From Chlorophyllum brunneum (taxonomy: Eukaryota; Basidiomycota; Agaricomycetes; Agaricales; Agaricaceae), in NCBI GenBank assembly GCA_963576785.1, contig OY756142.1, positions 2,170,001 through 2,234,000 on the forward strand: a stretch of 64,000 nt of DNA, written 5' to 3'. The translations under genes were made by a program, and so were the position numbers. Below, piece after piece: positions 21,460 to 33,658 of the stretch (position 1 is its first letter; each line of letters begins with the position of its first letter). Below the pieces are notes generated by a model. The model saw nothing but the letters and a program-made list of their open reading frames with translations, had not been told where the DNA came from and did no database searches.

Positions 21460-23187
21460 ATGGAGCACGCTGATCCAACCGAAGCCACCTGCGTTGCCAA
21501 TGTGATTAGGACTTGCCAACGTGTGTCTACTCGTGTATCACTAACCTGATTACTGACTGCTCTTCAGTAATCCCAACCGTCGTCACTCTTTACGATCATC
21601 GTGCGCCGACACTTTATTCGCTATGAAAACCCACTTACATCTGACCCCAGTTATCACCCTTGATCAGGAGGTATGCATATATTACCCTTCGATGTCATGC
21701 CAACCCTATCCGACCGTCTGAATGACAACTTGACACTAGATTGAACTAGTCTGGGTAAAAGGGTATTCGTTGTTTCCGTGATTGTTCATTTAGCCTGTTT
21801 CCAACAGAAAAAGCCGCAGACCCTTGCTAAAACTATGTTCCTTTGGGTATGAAGCTGTTCCCCCGATTGAGTCAGCCCAATCTAATCTCAAACCACTTTC
21901 TCCTTAGAATCGGTATTTTGGGAGCCTTTTCCTTCTGTAAGCCACAAATCCTAAGATGTTACTACTTCAATGACGCTTTTGTCTCTTCGTTGTGCACCAG
22001 AACCGACACAATCAGTACGTTACCTTTTCAACTATTGGGTGGTATTGGGTGGGACTAATTTTGGACTTCGACAGTGTTCTCTGTGCCACCATCTCACAAT
22101 AACGTAAGTGTGCCAATATATTTCCATATCACCTCAAGATTAACCGCAACAACAGTTGTACGTCCTTGTCTATCTTGTATCTTATTGTCACGGTCAGTCA
22201 AATGGACCATGATTGAATTATATCCCAGCTGTGAGTATGATACTGCACTCCGTCACCCTTGCTTGATTATCGCCGAATCAAAGGTCGTTTCTGGTTCGTT
22301 TTTCAAGGATGTGGAACGGCTATCATCATCTGGTCAATGCAAAGTACGCGTGCCGGAAGGGTCCCGTCCTACAACAAATACTCATATATTTTATCAGGCA
22401 CGATGTTGCTTTGCACCCGGGCCATGTATCCACATTCACCATACATTAGACTTGCTACTCTGGTCAGTTTCATCTTTGAAATAACGTCTATGTCAGTCAT
22501 TCTCACAATTGCAATCACTGAGTTCGAAGGTGGGATGCTTCTCGTTTCATCTAATCCTCAGGCACTAACAAGTGCATGCAGCAACAAGCTCATCACCTTC
22601 AGGATACGTCTTCTGTACACCGTACCACATACCGACCTTCCTTTATGCATTTTGGATACCCGCCATCGCACTTGATTGCTTTTTTTTTGTCCTTGTCATT
22701 TGGGTTCTTGGCAGGCACCGCGGCCGAATTGCTTTCGCGACTACAGGATCTGTTCTAAAAACCCTCACACGAGATAGCATCCTATATTCCTTTGTGTAAG
22801 CCGTGTATATTCCCGCCTAACCGCCGGTCCGTCATGGAACTGATCTTTGACAGGACACTCCTGGTGTATGTGGCAAACGCTGTAGTGTGGATTACACTCC
22901 CAGTAAGTCAGTTTTCGAAGACTGCTCTTCATGTTGAACCTTTACTACAGGCCAGGTGGGCTGGCTTACCGCAAGCATTCTCCGCAGCCGGCACGTGTAC
23001 CATGGGCGTCAAGCTCGTCCTCAATCTCCGAGGAGCCTACTACTATCAATCCATAGCAAGCCCGAGTTTAGCTAGCAAGTCCGCCGCAGCATCTGATGCT
23101 TTGTTTGATGAGGGTACTGTCGCTTTTCATGCACCTTCAAGTATATCATTACCCGATAAAATCGATAATCCACCATTTCTATCCTGA
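21460..23187 (+). CDS. DUF6533-type multi-pass membrane protein
   Basis: Resolved exons are 21460..21520, 21568..21600, 21651..21670, 21740..21754, 21808..21846, 21908..21936, then (after a middle part whose joins I could not fix) an exon ending at 22795, 22854..22902 and 22951..23187. The early part reads VVTLYDHLITLDQEIELVW, KKPQTLAKTMFLWNRYFGSL, the signature of DUF6533, a domain abundant in Agaricomycetes. Later parts are hydrophobic helices (FWFVFQGCGTAIIIWSMQ, then FWIPAIALDCFFFVLVIWVL), a RDSILYSF motif and a cytoplasmic-looking tail after GVKLVLNLRG. The order fits a seven-helix-like membrane protein of unknown function. Exon 4 is only 15 nt. The stop faces that of the Zn2Cys6 gene with 56 bp between them. 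Confidence 0.75.
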
Positions 23188-23243
23188 ACCATTCGTGAGA
23201 TGAAACTTGATTACCCCATTACTCTAGCGCAAACTAGTCAAGC

Positions 23244-26200
23244 CTAGGATGAAGCTACGCAAGAATCAAGAAAACTCTGAACCCGATCCACGAAATTCTC
23301 GTCACTAAGAAGGTCGATCTCCGGATAGTTAATTGGAACAGATAACGAGTAGTCCAGTATGTCATCCGCTGGTATTATATCTACCGCAGCGAGTGGAACT
23401 GGCTCTGCTTCCACCAGTTCGGGATCGATGTCAGGGTAAAGGGTTGGTCGAGGAATGGATGTAGGGTATGTCCCAGAAAGCATTACATTGCGGAGTGTGT
23501 CAATGGCTTTCACCGCCCTTCGTGCCTGAAAGTCGTGCAGGGGCGCTTTCTCTAGTAAGGATTGGGAAAGCATGATCCAAGAGAGCGTTTCGGTCAGATT
23601 ATAGCCGTTCTTTCGAGGAGCGCCAGCATCCATAAGGGCAGATGCTACCAAGAATACTGATGGGATTGGGTCATCATGCGTTACGAATCAATCCAAGACC
23701 AGGGAATACGCACACGCTGCGTCAAAAGAGATCACACTAAATTCACCCCAACACAGGTAGGATGGCGCCAAAGCTTGCTGGGCACGAACATGATGCGCAA
23801 GAATCTTCTGGCTGTAACGCAAGTAAGCGACCAGCAAACTATGTGGGAGGGGGGTTTTTACCAAAGTCCTACACAGGTGTCCCGGACACCATTTCGAGAT
23901 TCCTGAAGTCGCTCGTTGGTGGGAAAGCAACGTAAACATTTCGTCTGCAGCCGGAAATGAGGTTCACCGTTCCATTGACCAAGTCATACCTGATCCATAC
24001 CAGCTTAAGCAAAATACGAGCACGAATGTGACATGTGCGTAAGCAAAATGCCAATCCCTGCCCGCAGACCAATCCTTCACTGTCACATGATGGTAATAGT
24101 GGGGGACGGACGGACCTGAAAGTAGGTAATCCCTCGGTATGTGGTTTCTAATGCACTTGGGATTCGGAGAGGTAAGGGCAACTCGCATTCCATCTCGTAG
24201 AATGCTTTTTCCAAACGTAAGAGTTCCCCAATAGTTGAATGGGTAGCACATACATCCCAGGCAGTTCCAACAAGACGCGCCCATTTAATCTGGGCCAGGA
24301 GGAAACCTGGCCATACAATCCATTATGGTGGGACCACGACTAGAGTAAGGGCACCCACTATTGTCCGTGAGGGCGTCTGACAACCCCCCGCATTGGTCAG
24401 CGAAGTAGTGGATGGTCTCAGGGAGCGGGATCTGGTAATGCTGCCATCGAGAGTGAGTATGATTATCCGCGTGATCGCGTATTCAAATTACCTGTTCATA
24501 AATCATATAAGGACGCTGAAAGAGATAGCATTGTTGCCTGAGCCCGACTTGGTCAGCGATGGTTTTAATGGATGACCTGTTTGCGCACCGGTCTAGGAGA
24601 AACAATGACCCTGCAAGAATGAGTCCACCTATAAAGGGAGGGATTACGAGTCTTACACCACAATATACGGGAAAACTCTGACGCCGAAGGATCCATAGTG
24701 TCGGCGATTGCGTGCTGGTGCATTTGGGCTGCATGATTCAGTTCGCGGCACGCTACCTTGGCACAGTTTGACCCACCGAGTTGCGCCATTCGGATAGCAT
24801 TTCCTAAACAAGGAGGATGAACCCGAGGGAAACCGGAGCAGGTAGGCGATACCTTACCTGATGACCCAAATGTCGCTGGATAGTTCCCTTCGTTCTATTG
24901 CATCCAAGAATAGGTTCGGAGGCATTGGAGATGGTGTTTTATGCCTGACTCACGAGAAGATATGTCGAGAGTAGAAGCAGGGATTTGACTTCTTCCACTG
25001 TTGGTTGCGTCAGAACTTCGAAGCTCGTCAGCAAGGACGTTGAAAACTCGTATAAAGTAGTCTTCAGACCATCCCTTCCGCCGATCTGGTGTTCGTGAAA
25101 TATCATGGCCTGGGATATAGATTAGGGCTAGAGCACGGGTCAGAAAAGAAGCCCACATCGTTGGGAGATTCTGGTAGCGATTGAAGGGACAGTAGGCAAA
25201 CGATTGCGAGTAATATGACCTGAGATGTGGGAGAGGGTCCGTCGTGAAACTGGGAATAGGAGCGTTCAAAGGTCCTCCTATGAAGCACGGGCCATAGTGG
25301 AAGGACAGGTGAATGTTCAAAGAAGTGTTTCAACAGCCAGGAGGTGAGTGTAGGACTCGGGAAGTATTTGGCTAAATCCCCCACGAGCTTTCCGGTGTGT
25401 CGGCTGCACTCCGCCTGAGAATTTACATGAGCCAACGTTTGAGATGCTGGTGAGAGCGAAGTTTACTGAGCTACTGCCCTCATCACCACCTCTTTGGGAC
25501 AGAAGTTGGCCTAACAGTGAAAGGACACCGGCTATGTTCGTATACTGCTGCGAATCAACTTGCTGAATAGCCTGCGCCGACTGCAAGTTTGATGGAGTCA
25601 TCTGACACTCTGCTTCACTCGTGGGGGCATCCGAGGCTTCATTGTCGCATAAATCTGATCTGGTACGAGATCAACATAGTCACTCAAATGACAGCCGACT
25701 TCGACATACTCAGACAGGGATTGAGAATGTGCCAGGTACCTTAGGCTGGGGGGGATAGGCGGTCGGTAAATACATTGCTCTGTCATTTTACGGTCCACGC
25801 TGTCAGAGGGAGCTTCAGAATGCGGCGATTCGATTGGGATAGGTTGTTAGAGATAGTCACCATTTTTTGCAAGGATGGCCCCTGTCGCACTAGGCCAGAA
25901 GTTGAGTATATGGGGGGGTAGTTACCTTGTTTGATGAAGAATACACCTGTAGTTTTCGTTCATAACATGCTGGAACGTTCTGAATGAGAGCGAAAAGAGT
26001 AACCGTGTGCACACAATCTCACGTAGACAGCTTCTGTTTGGTTGGTAAGGTATCTCAGTAAGACCGCGGTTCAGATGAGGGCTGAGGCTGACCGTATCGG
26101 CCTGTACCTCCTTTTCTTATGGGTACTTGGAGCTTTCTGTCCCAGCACTGCAACTCCAGCAGAGGTTCCAACCGCGGTTGGAGTGAAGTTTGTATAGGGT

Positions 26201-26253
26201 GGCTGCGATATACTGTTGAAAGAGGAGCTGCCAGGCTGATCAAGCCGATCCAT
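23244..26253 (-). CDS. Zn2Cys6 fungal-specific transcription factor
   Basis: 5' exons (minus): 26253..26093, 26033..26023, 25969..25947, 25889..25861, 25799..25619, then about 25580..25437, 25387..25157, 25109..24954, 24894..24858 and an exon from 24803. An internal exon 24289..24116 and the last coding block ending at 23244 are also supported; joins between about 24750 and 23650 are not resolved. The assembled zinc cluster is C-LP-C-YERKLQ-C-DRGHP-C-KK-C-VDRKMTEQ-C, an exact CX2CX6CX5CX2CX8C. It is preceded by a basic KKRRYRPIRS arm and needs an 11-nt exon. Downstream parts match the fungal transcription-factor homology region (SWLLKHFFEHSP, VEEVKSLLLLSTYLL, NAIRMAQLG). It is a sequence-specific nuclear regulator with unknown targets. 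Decay in the unresolved 3' half cannot be excluded. Confidence 0.75.
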
Positions 26254-26560
26254 CTTTGGCGGCGAAGATCAGGATGCTCTTGATGGATAGCTGCAACTGG
26301 TCCTTTTGGGCCGAAACTGATCAGCGAACACGGTGGCGAATGTAGAGGACAAAGAGGAGAGTGCCATCTGCATGTGTGCCTCATGGCAGGAATTTTACCA
26401 CGTGTTCAGGTGCATTATGACTAGGATGAGCAAGTAGGTTATCTCGGACCTTAGACCTTGAGACTGAGCCACCTTGGTAACCGATAATTAGCAGTACGTT
26501 GAGGCGAAGATCAATTTATAATGAGTATAACAAGAAGCTGAACTACACATATCCCCAGTC
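26254..26560. other. Intergenic, Zn2Cys6 gene promoter and FAR11 3' UTR
   Basis: 307 bp between two minus-strand genes. Nothing further is recognised. Confidence 0.45.
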
Positions 26561-29500
26561 TCAAACACTGAGGTTATGGTTAGTATAAAACCATCGGCCC
26601 TGAGGTGATTGACTTACCCATACGCATACTCCACTTCGTCAACACCTGCCCCTTCAGCGAACGGTGTTGACTGTTCACGAGGTGCAGGTCCCAATTCAGG
26701 TTCGTCAATGTCATCAAGATCAAGTGCACTTCCGCTGTCCAGGTCAAAAGGTATGGGAATGACAGGCCTGAGGCCACTGCCAGAGCTGGAACGCCGATTA
26801 CCTGCAGGAGATTTAGGTAAGGCTGCCATAGTCTTCGGACTCAAGTGCTATAGAGAGGACTCTCAGGCTCAATCCACCATTATACGGGTATTCCGTACCC
26901 ACCTCCCAGTTATTCCTATTCTCATCCACAACATCCCTATCATCTCTGTTCGGGTCGAGGCGTGAGTCGTCGCCTAGTTCACCGATGGGTCCTACGCTCT
27001 CACTGTCACTTATGCCATCTGTTATGTCGGTCTCAAATGGCAAGCGACTCCAAGCAGATGTCCCACCGAAGAGGGGCATGTCTCCGGTTTCCTCGTCGGA
27101 GTACCCTAAATCCTTCAGATACTCTTCGTACTCCTCTTCGAAGGCAATATCTTCCGTTATGAAGGGTAGGAAATTGTTTGGGTCAGGAGCCTGCGATCGT
27201 GGAGGTGGAAAAACATCGATATCAGCGTTGTTGGGCGTCCCAAGGGGTCTGATCATGCCCGACAGCTCAGGAGGATGTAGGCCATCCATTTGCTGAGATA
27301 TACTGCCCGACCTACGATGTTTCGGGCTATTCTGGTTCCCCAAAGCTGCTGTTCCGTATCGCTTTGTGTTATCTAGTGAAAGGCAACCTCTTAATCATAA
27401 AATTCAAGGTGTCACAGTACAACTTCACTCACAGAACTTCACGAGATGACGCAGGGCTTGTTCTTGGGCCTGGCGCCTAATCAAGATAGAGCAAAAGTAA
27501 ATCCGCATCAACTTACCTGGGCTCCCTGGCCCTCCTCAATCTCATTGCCAGTCAACCATTCATCTCGGAGATCTGGTCGGCAGTTGAGGTATATCGCAGT
27601 AATGACCTTCATGTTGGCTGTGTTTACGGTAAATGATGGGTAGGGCGGCTTGGTGAAGCGTAAAACGTACATTGCCTCCACCTACGACCGCAGTAAGGGA
27701 CTTGGCTTTTGATCAGCTTGAGGATGTTAAGCTGCAGCATAGGGTGCATCACGCGGAGAACGCGCTTGAGAACGGCCTGACCATACAACGAATGCTTATT
27801 CTTTAGGCCAAATTGGAATTAAAAAAAATTACTTACCGAGCTCTTATAGTGAACAAGCATCCATATCCGATGGGGTCGCCCTTTCGATAACTTTTGCATG
27901 ATCTTTGCGTAATTGATTGTTGCAAAGAAATTTCGCCATGAGTATTCTTGTATTTGCTCGACCTCTTCCTCGTGCTTTTCGCCATTGGGGAGAATGACTG
28001 TCCGTGTAATCATTTGCCGTGCCGTTCTCTGAGAGCTTTCCTCAAACCGGTTCGGCTGAGGATTCTTCGAGAAATTTAGGCAGAATGGGAAAAAGCTACA
28101 ATTGGCTCTCAGGATATTGTCGTGCTACTTTGGATAAGAATGCATACTTGTTCTCAAGAGAGTCTGCTTTCGATACCACGAGCTGAGAAATTTCTTGGAG
28201 GCCAAACATCTTCAAGATCAAGAGCAAGCAGTTCGTATCGAGTAAATGGTGGCCAAGATGGTGGAACTTCATTGCGTCTAGCGAGCCCTTAGCAATGGTA
28301 AACATTCCCAGCCGAAGTGCTACTCACGGGACACCTTGAACCATTTCAGCACAATGAGAAGGATAGCGGATACAGCCTTTGAAGTGATTTCACGATGTCG
28401 AGTCACATCTATCTCTTCCAGTGAGGGTGGATGAGCAGGAGGCTGTTCAGGAGCGGCTGAGTTGATGGCTGCCAGAGTCGGGTTAACACAGCGATCAACC
28501 CAGTACTATGTTCAAATGACATACGCGACGAAACGCCTGGGGGAAAAACGGAGGAACCAGATGGTTGAGGGTTCTGGAGACCGTTTGTGCTGGCAGAGAC
28601 TGTTGCAAGAAGTAACTTGAGTAGTACTAGAACCCAACCTGGAAGGTACGGTAGCACAGCTCCCTAGGAAGACAAATTTCAGAACAGCATGAAGGACATA
28701 CTATCAGCGCATGGAGCATACATATACTTGTTCTACACGTTTGAGGCGCATTAAATCCTCCTTTCGTTCCTGCCATTTGCGCCTATCCCCCTCGTCGGTA
28801 GCCGCCCTTTCTGCTTTGATCGCAGCTTCCACTTCACGGTTCAGTTGATCGACATCTGGCAGGGGCTCGTTCTCCAGCTCCTGTATCATGAAGGATCAGA
28901 CGTATTCCAAATAGGCAAGGCAAAGAGCTTACGTTCGATAAGAAAGTAGACGATCTATAGGTCTCATCCATCCCAGGCATCCTCTCCAACCCGCTCTCGA
29001 ATGTCATACAGTCCTCCCTCGTCCGCCACATTTGTGCTAGCGTCAAACTGACATACATATGCTTATTAAACAACCTCTCAGCCTCATCAATAGCGAAGGG
29101 GACCAATGTCGCGTTCTTCCCAGTCTTTCCTGTGAACGGTAACAAGAACGGTCGAGCCTGGTCAGTTTGGTATTGCTGTTTCTTCGGTTTAGGCGAGGGA
29201 GGAGGCGTGGGTGCGGGTGTGGATGGCTGGGCATTGGATCGGAATGGACCGTTGGGGCCCATCTGCTGTTGGAAGCTTGACTGTGATCCGGGAATCATTC
29301 CTGTATGCGTGGGTTCGAGGTCGTCGTGGTGATAATGGTGTCGTAGAGGAATAGGATTGTAAGCTTGTGAGAGGCGATGTGAAAGTTTAGAGGAATTAGC
29401 TTTCGCAATAGGGTACTCGGCGAGATTTTGCGGAGGAGAGGTTGGAGGAGTGAAAGTTGGGTACTTGACGGATGTTTCATATCGATATTGCTCAACGTCG

Positions 29501-30872
29501 ATGGCTGATGTCTTGAGCTTCTTGTCTAGCTTTCAGTTAAACCAAGCCGTGAGACGGATTCGGGCAGCCATGCGTACTGATATTGGTTATTGGTGGAAGA
29601 CCGGCCAGCTCTCTCGCTAACTTCTTGACTCTGACATAATCCCGAATGCCTCCCCAACAAGCAAGCAATGTCTTCCACATAAGAAGTAGGAGCTAGACCA
29701 CTGTTTAAACTTGCACGAACGAGAAGCATAACCAAGTATACCTTCTTAATGGGATATCCTTTCGCACTCTTGTCCCGGAGATTGGAGATAATACTGAACA
29801 GATAGACCGGTAGGGGGGGATCCAAGCTCACTGTTCATTAATACCTCATGAGCAATAATGAAAGAAGAGCAGGGACCCAGCGTACTCAGTTCCTCGGCGA
29901 AATCTTCGTGACCTTTGAATACTTCAATCAGGTGGTATAACATCCCGAAGTATACAGAAAGCTCGGTGAGTATTTCCTCCAATAAATCAGATTTATCTGC
30001 CTGGCTGATGTTGAACCGCGTAGCATCTTGGTCTGATAGACCGCTACCCATGGAGTTAGTTAGTGGACTGGTGGGGGAAATGATGACCGTCACCAGAGAA
30101 AGTCATGTTTCCTTGTCGCAATCTTGATGGCCTCCACGATACAGCTGACGCCATCAGCGTCTCTGACGGTCTTGGCGTTCTCAAATATCCAATGTAGTTG
30201 GTCTTCTGGGGAACCAGTCTCAGCGAAGGTGCCTGTGGCGTCAAAATGAAAACAGCCCAACGCGACGCAACAATATTTCAGACACACCCTGGAGAACATA
30301 GAAAAGGCGCCGAGCGTTCGTAAACCGTATCTCTGTGTCCTTGTGTTCCAGACTCTCGAGTAATAGTTGTACATGAGTTCTACGGTCCGACGGGCTAGCT
30401 TTCATCCACTCTAGCCATTCAAATTCATAAGAGGCATATCGTTGAGAATATGACCAGTACCTGGCATATATGAGTCTTCCCAAGCTTTTAAATTCTCCAC
30501 AGCTTGTGGCATCTCCACATAGGAATAGAACTCTTCAATTTCAGCCATAACAGTGTCCTCATCATCGTACTTGTAGTCGTACCAGGATTGCTGAATGCAA
30601 TAACATCTAATGAATAAAATGGTACCGTCTCAACGTGTTCACATACTTTCGGCTTCATACTGTTAGCCATGGCAGCTTTTAATTGCCCGAGCGTGATGGG
30701 GTCAATGGGAACCTGTGACCCATTTCCGTTGCCGTTAGAAGGTGCATCCATGTCAATGAATGGATTGTTATCCTCCTCGAATTTCCTTGGTAGAAAGTAT
30801 GAAGAGTAGGACGGAAATAATGAACAACCGTAAAGCTCACTCCTGCCTTGATGCGGAATGTGTGTTTGTCAT
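26561..30872 (-). CDS. FAR11: STRIPAK subunit FAR11 / striatin-interacting protein (N1221 family)
   Basis: Twenty exons (minus): 30872..30841, 30785..30647, 30590..30461, 30410..30288, 30232..30094, 30043..29886, 29830..29742, 29692..29578, 29525..28933, 28880..28728, 28663..28525, 28468..28328, 28277..28148, 28095..27837, 27776..27671, 27617..27517, 27469..27433, 27372..26903, 26847..26618, 26567..26561 (1096 residues). All phases agree. FAR11/STRIP1 is a scaffold of the striatin phosphatase-kinase complex, which controls cell fusion, fruiting and septation in fungi. The N-terminal N1221 domain includes WYDYKYDDEDTVMAEIEEFY, RKHDFL and KSAKGYPIKK. The C-terminal DUF3402 part includes VSHAMKFHHLGHHLLDTNC, GRPHRIWMLVHYKSS, RWRQSNMKVI and WEHLSPKTMAALPKSP. 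The last exon adds only GV; reading through its donor would instead stop at 26614. The first exon (MTNTHSASRQE) is the least certain part. Confidence 0.9.
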
Positions 30873-33200
30873 CTGGCTCTGGACCAAATAAAGGCGCACT
30901 TACTCGATTTGGTAGTAGTCAGGCTCTCGACGTTGGCTTCCGCGGGCTGGTCTTTTCCGGTCTTGAGATGGGAGCATATTATCTCCGAAAGAACAGCACT
31001 TGTTGGAGAGCGGAGGTCCGCTCTCGAAGCAGGTTCAGATTTGATTTTATACTATTGTTTGCAGGGTTTCAGGTTTGATTTATGTACGTCATGGAAAACT
31101 TTCGAGCACAATAGGAATGCCTTGTGCGCTTTTCATGTTGGAAGTGTTTATCAGATTCCACTTGACCTAACTCTTGCTTCCTTCGAGTCCGATTTCGCAC
31201 AATAATCTCATCGATAGATAGATATCTACCGAAAACCCTTAACCCAGTTCTTGTCGTCATCTTGGTCATGGGCAGGTGCCAGGCGTTGAGTATGGGCGAT
31301 TAAAACTCATCCATGTGTTCTGTATCAGATCAATTTATCGACATCCTTGCCCTTATCTCGCCATCTTATCTCTTCCACGGTTTCCCGGATACGGGAGAGT
31401 GGGTGGACTATCACCAAAGAACGGGAAGGGGAGACCAGTGAACAGAGACTGACCACATTCCTCCTAAGCCCGTGTTGTAAACGGCGCGATTCCAATCTAA
31501 GCACGACTAGACTCAAGTAGCTTACGGTCTGGGACTTGTATGCACGCCAGCCCAAGCACAAAAATTTTGAGGCTCATTCGGGGAAAATCCCTGTTCCCCC
31601 GGAAGCTTATTCCGCCAGTTCCCAGGAAGTCCAAACCTCAGCGCTTTTACTTCTGTCCTTTCAAATCTGAGGCTTCCGTCCTCCCAGAGGTCTCTGCCCC
31701 GGATCTTGAGCAGGGAGGACTAATAGATTCTCCGTCATATTTTTAGATCAGGCCCCTTTTTTGCTACGTTTGTCATATGGACAAGTGATCATAGCGCACA
31801 CCAGCGATGCAGGCCGAAAAATAGGTTTCGTCCCTTGGTTTTCGTAGTTTATGCAGTCGGAATCGGTCGGGGGCATTGGCATCTTTCTAGGTATGGACCG
31901 GGTGGAGTAACTAGGGACGCCACCTTCGGGAGATTCGGCTCGAACCATCAAAATGCTGAACTTGAATGCGGCTTCAGCGTTTTCTCTCACTTGGGATCAG
32001 GAATAGAGACATTCATGGGGAATAGTGATGGATCGAGTCACTGGTCAATGTAGTTTGGCTGCGCTGTGTGCCTCCTGCCCTGTGGCATTACATAGTAGCG
32101 CTGGGGGATATCCATTGAGATTGCCCGGCCGTCGTAAAGCGGTGGAGTAAGGTACGTACCATCAGGAGTTGACCTTTACGCAGTGTTCAGAAGCCATGCT
32201 CCAGGACACCCGCGGAATTGCCTCGTGTAATAGGGCCTATGTCGTTGCTGATATATTATTTACGCCATGATCCACGGCAACTCAATTCGGTGTTTCCAGA
32301 AACGAGTTCAGGTGCAATGATTGACGGGGACGAAGCGAAGTTGAGATAGAGCGAAGTTTGAGTTCATCTCGTATATTATGTATGTACGTGGTTGTAAGTT
32401 CGGTCATTCCACAAATAGTTAATAGTTGGCGCTCCTACTCATGTCCAGTTAAAGGCCTACCAGAACAGCCGTTGCAGGTGGGTGATTAGTCTATGCCATG
32501 GGCGTTGTCAGAGATAACCGAGACTGGTTGCGACATGATGTATGACTGGCTTGAATGTTGCACAGGAATAGTCGGGCTTGTTTCGCGCGACAGGCTTGAT
32601 TGGCCATGTGTAACTAAGCGACTGGTCACAATCATGAAAACACGAGCTCGGTCGGGGACTACGGAGGTCCTTTCGGACTTGGCAGATGGGATTACGTTGG
32701 AGGTATTGCAATGAGAACAGTGTAAACGCAGAGTGCCCTTTTGTAGTAACAGTGGCAGTTTTGCTGTCATGTGTGTGCCATATGAATAGCACTGGGGGAA
32801 CAGCCAGACCGTGTCAGAATAAGGATTGGACCCAGGGCAAGACAAGCACCCCGAACGTGGTGTGGTTCGGAAGGCCAGAGGAAGATCTTGACTCATAGGA
32901 GTTTGCGATAACATGCCGGAGTCGGCGGGGCGAGAAGGAGAAATGGCAGTAGATGGAGGATGGAGTCAGCCGGATAAGGGCCCGAACTAGACGTCTCCCA
33001 ATGGTAGAAGGACATGATGACGATTAGACATCAGGAGACGCAGTCTGTGAAAGCAGAGGTCTGATGGGCCTTTGGTGTGAACGGGGGGCATGTGGGCCCG
33101 TCGATTGGATCTGAGAATGGGCGTGGTAGGGCGGGTCTTGGATGCGGCACCTGTCTCATCGTGGCGCCTGGGAGAGTCATCGGGAAGATTAGGTAAGCTG
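30873..33200. other. Long intergenic stretch, no gene supported
   Basis: About 2.3 kb between the FAR11 start and the TATA box of the cyclin-like gene. Open frames are short, on both strands, and have no domain, motif or plausible splice pattern. It is the largest gene-free stretch in the window together with the leader that follows. Confidence 0.6.
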
Positions 33201-33208
33201 TATATAAG
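33201..33208 (+). promoter_or_regulatory. TATA box of the cyclin-like gene
   Basis: TATATAAG, followed by a GTT repeat and a CT-rich region up to the ATG at 33659. It implies a start near 33235 and a leader of about 420 nt, which might contain a small intron. Sequence-only call. Confidence 0.5.
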
Positions 33209-33658
33209 GACCCGGTGTTGTTGTTGTTGGCAACTCCCAAGCACCAGGCGGATCGACCCTCTTCTGTCGATTCCAGTTGCCAGGTTTTCTCTTCTGCTCC
33301 TCCATCCGACAACCTAGGCCAGGACTGAAGAGGGCCATCCCCTAGTCTTCCTCTAGAGTTTCCACCGCAGCTGGGCTTTAGCTGGCCTTAAGACGCTGCC
33401 AGTAGTGAAAACTGCCCCATTTTTCTCTGGGCCACGAAAAGGCACGCCTTCGCTGTGCGTCTGCCAACAATTCCATCCTCGCCCTCAGCAGTCTCTCTCG
33501 TCTCTCCAGTTCACGACTCGCCTCACGACCCCTTCCTCTCTCTCAACTCCACACCGCTCCTTTCACACACAGGAGCATTCTGTAGGTTCGGGCGCGGTCG
33601 TCTTCTCACGAAACGTGTGCGGAAGGCTCCTGAACTCAAATCCACTCCTCACATTCAG

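Noticed and set aside
25900..26000. Degenerate Zn2Cys6 cluster lacking the second cysteine, hence a pseudogene
   Set aside because: First reading used the wrong acceptor. Using the AG at 25970 with the 11-nt exon restores all six cysteines.
29770..29890. Frameshift in FAR11 near the KSAKGYPIKK block
   Set aside because: A 55-nt intron (29885..29831) restores the frame and gives the conserved PPLPVYLF segment.
33220..33245. Short GTT/TTG tandem repeat
   Set aside because: Only a few units, just downstream of the TATA box; ordinary leader sequence.
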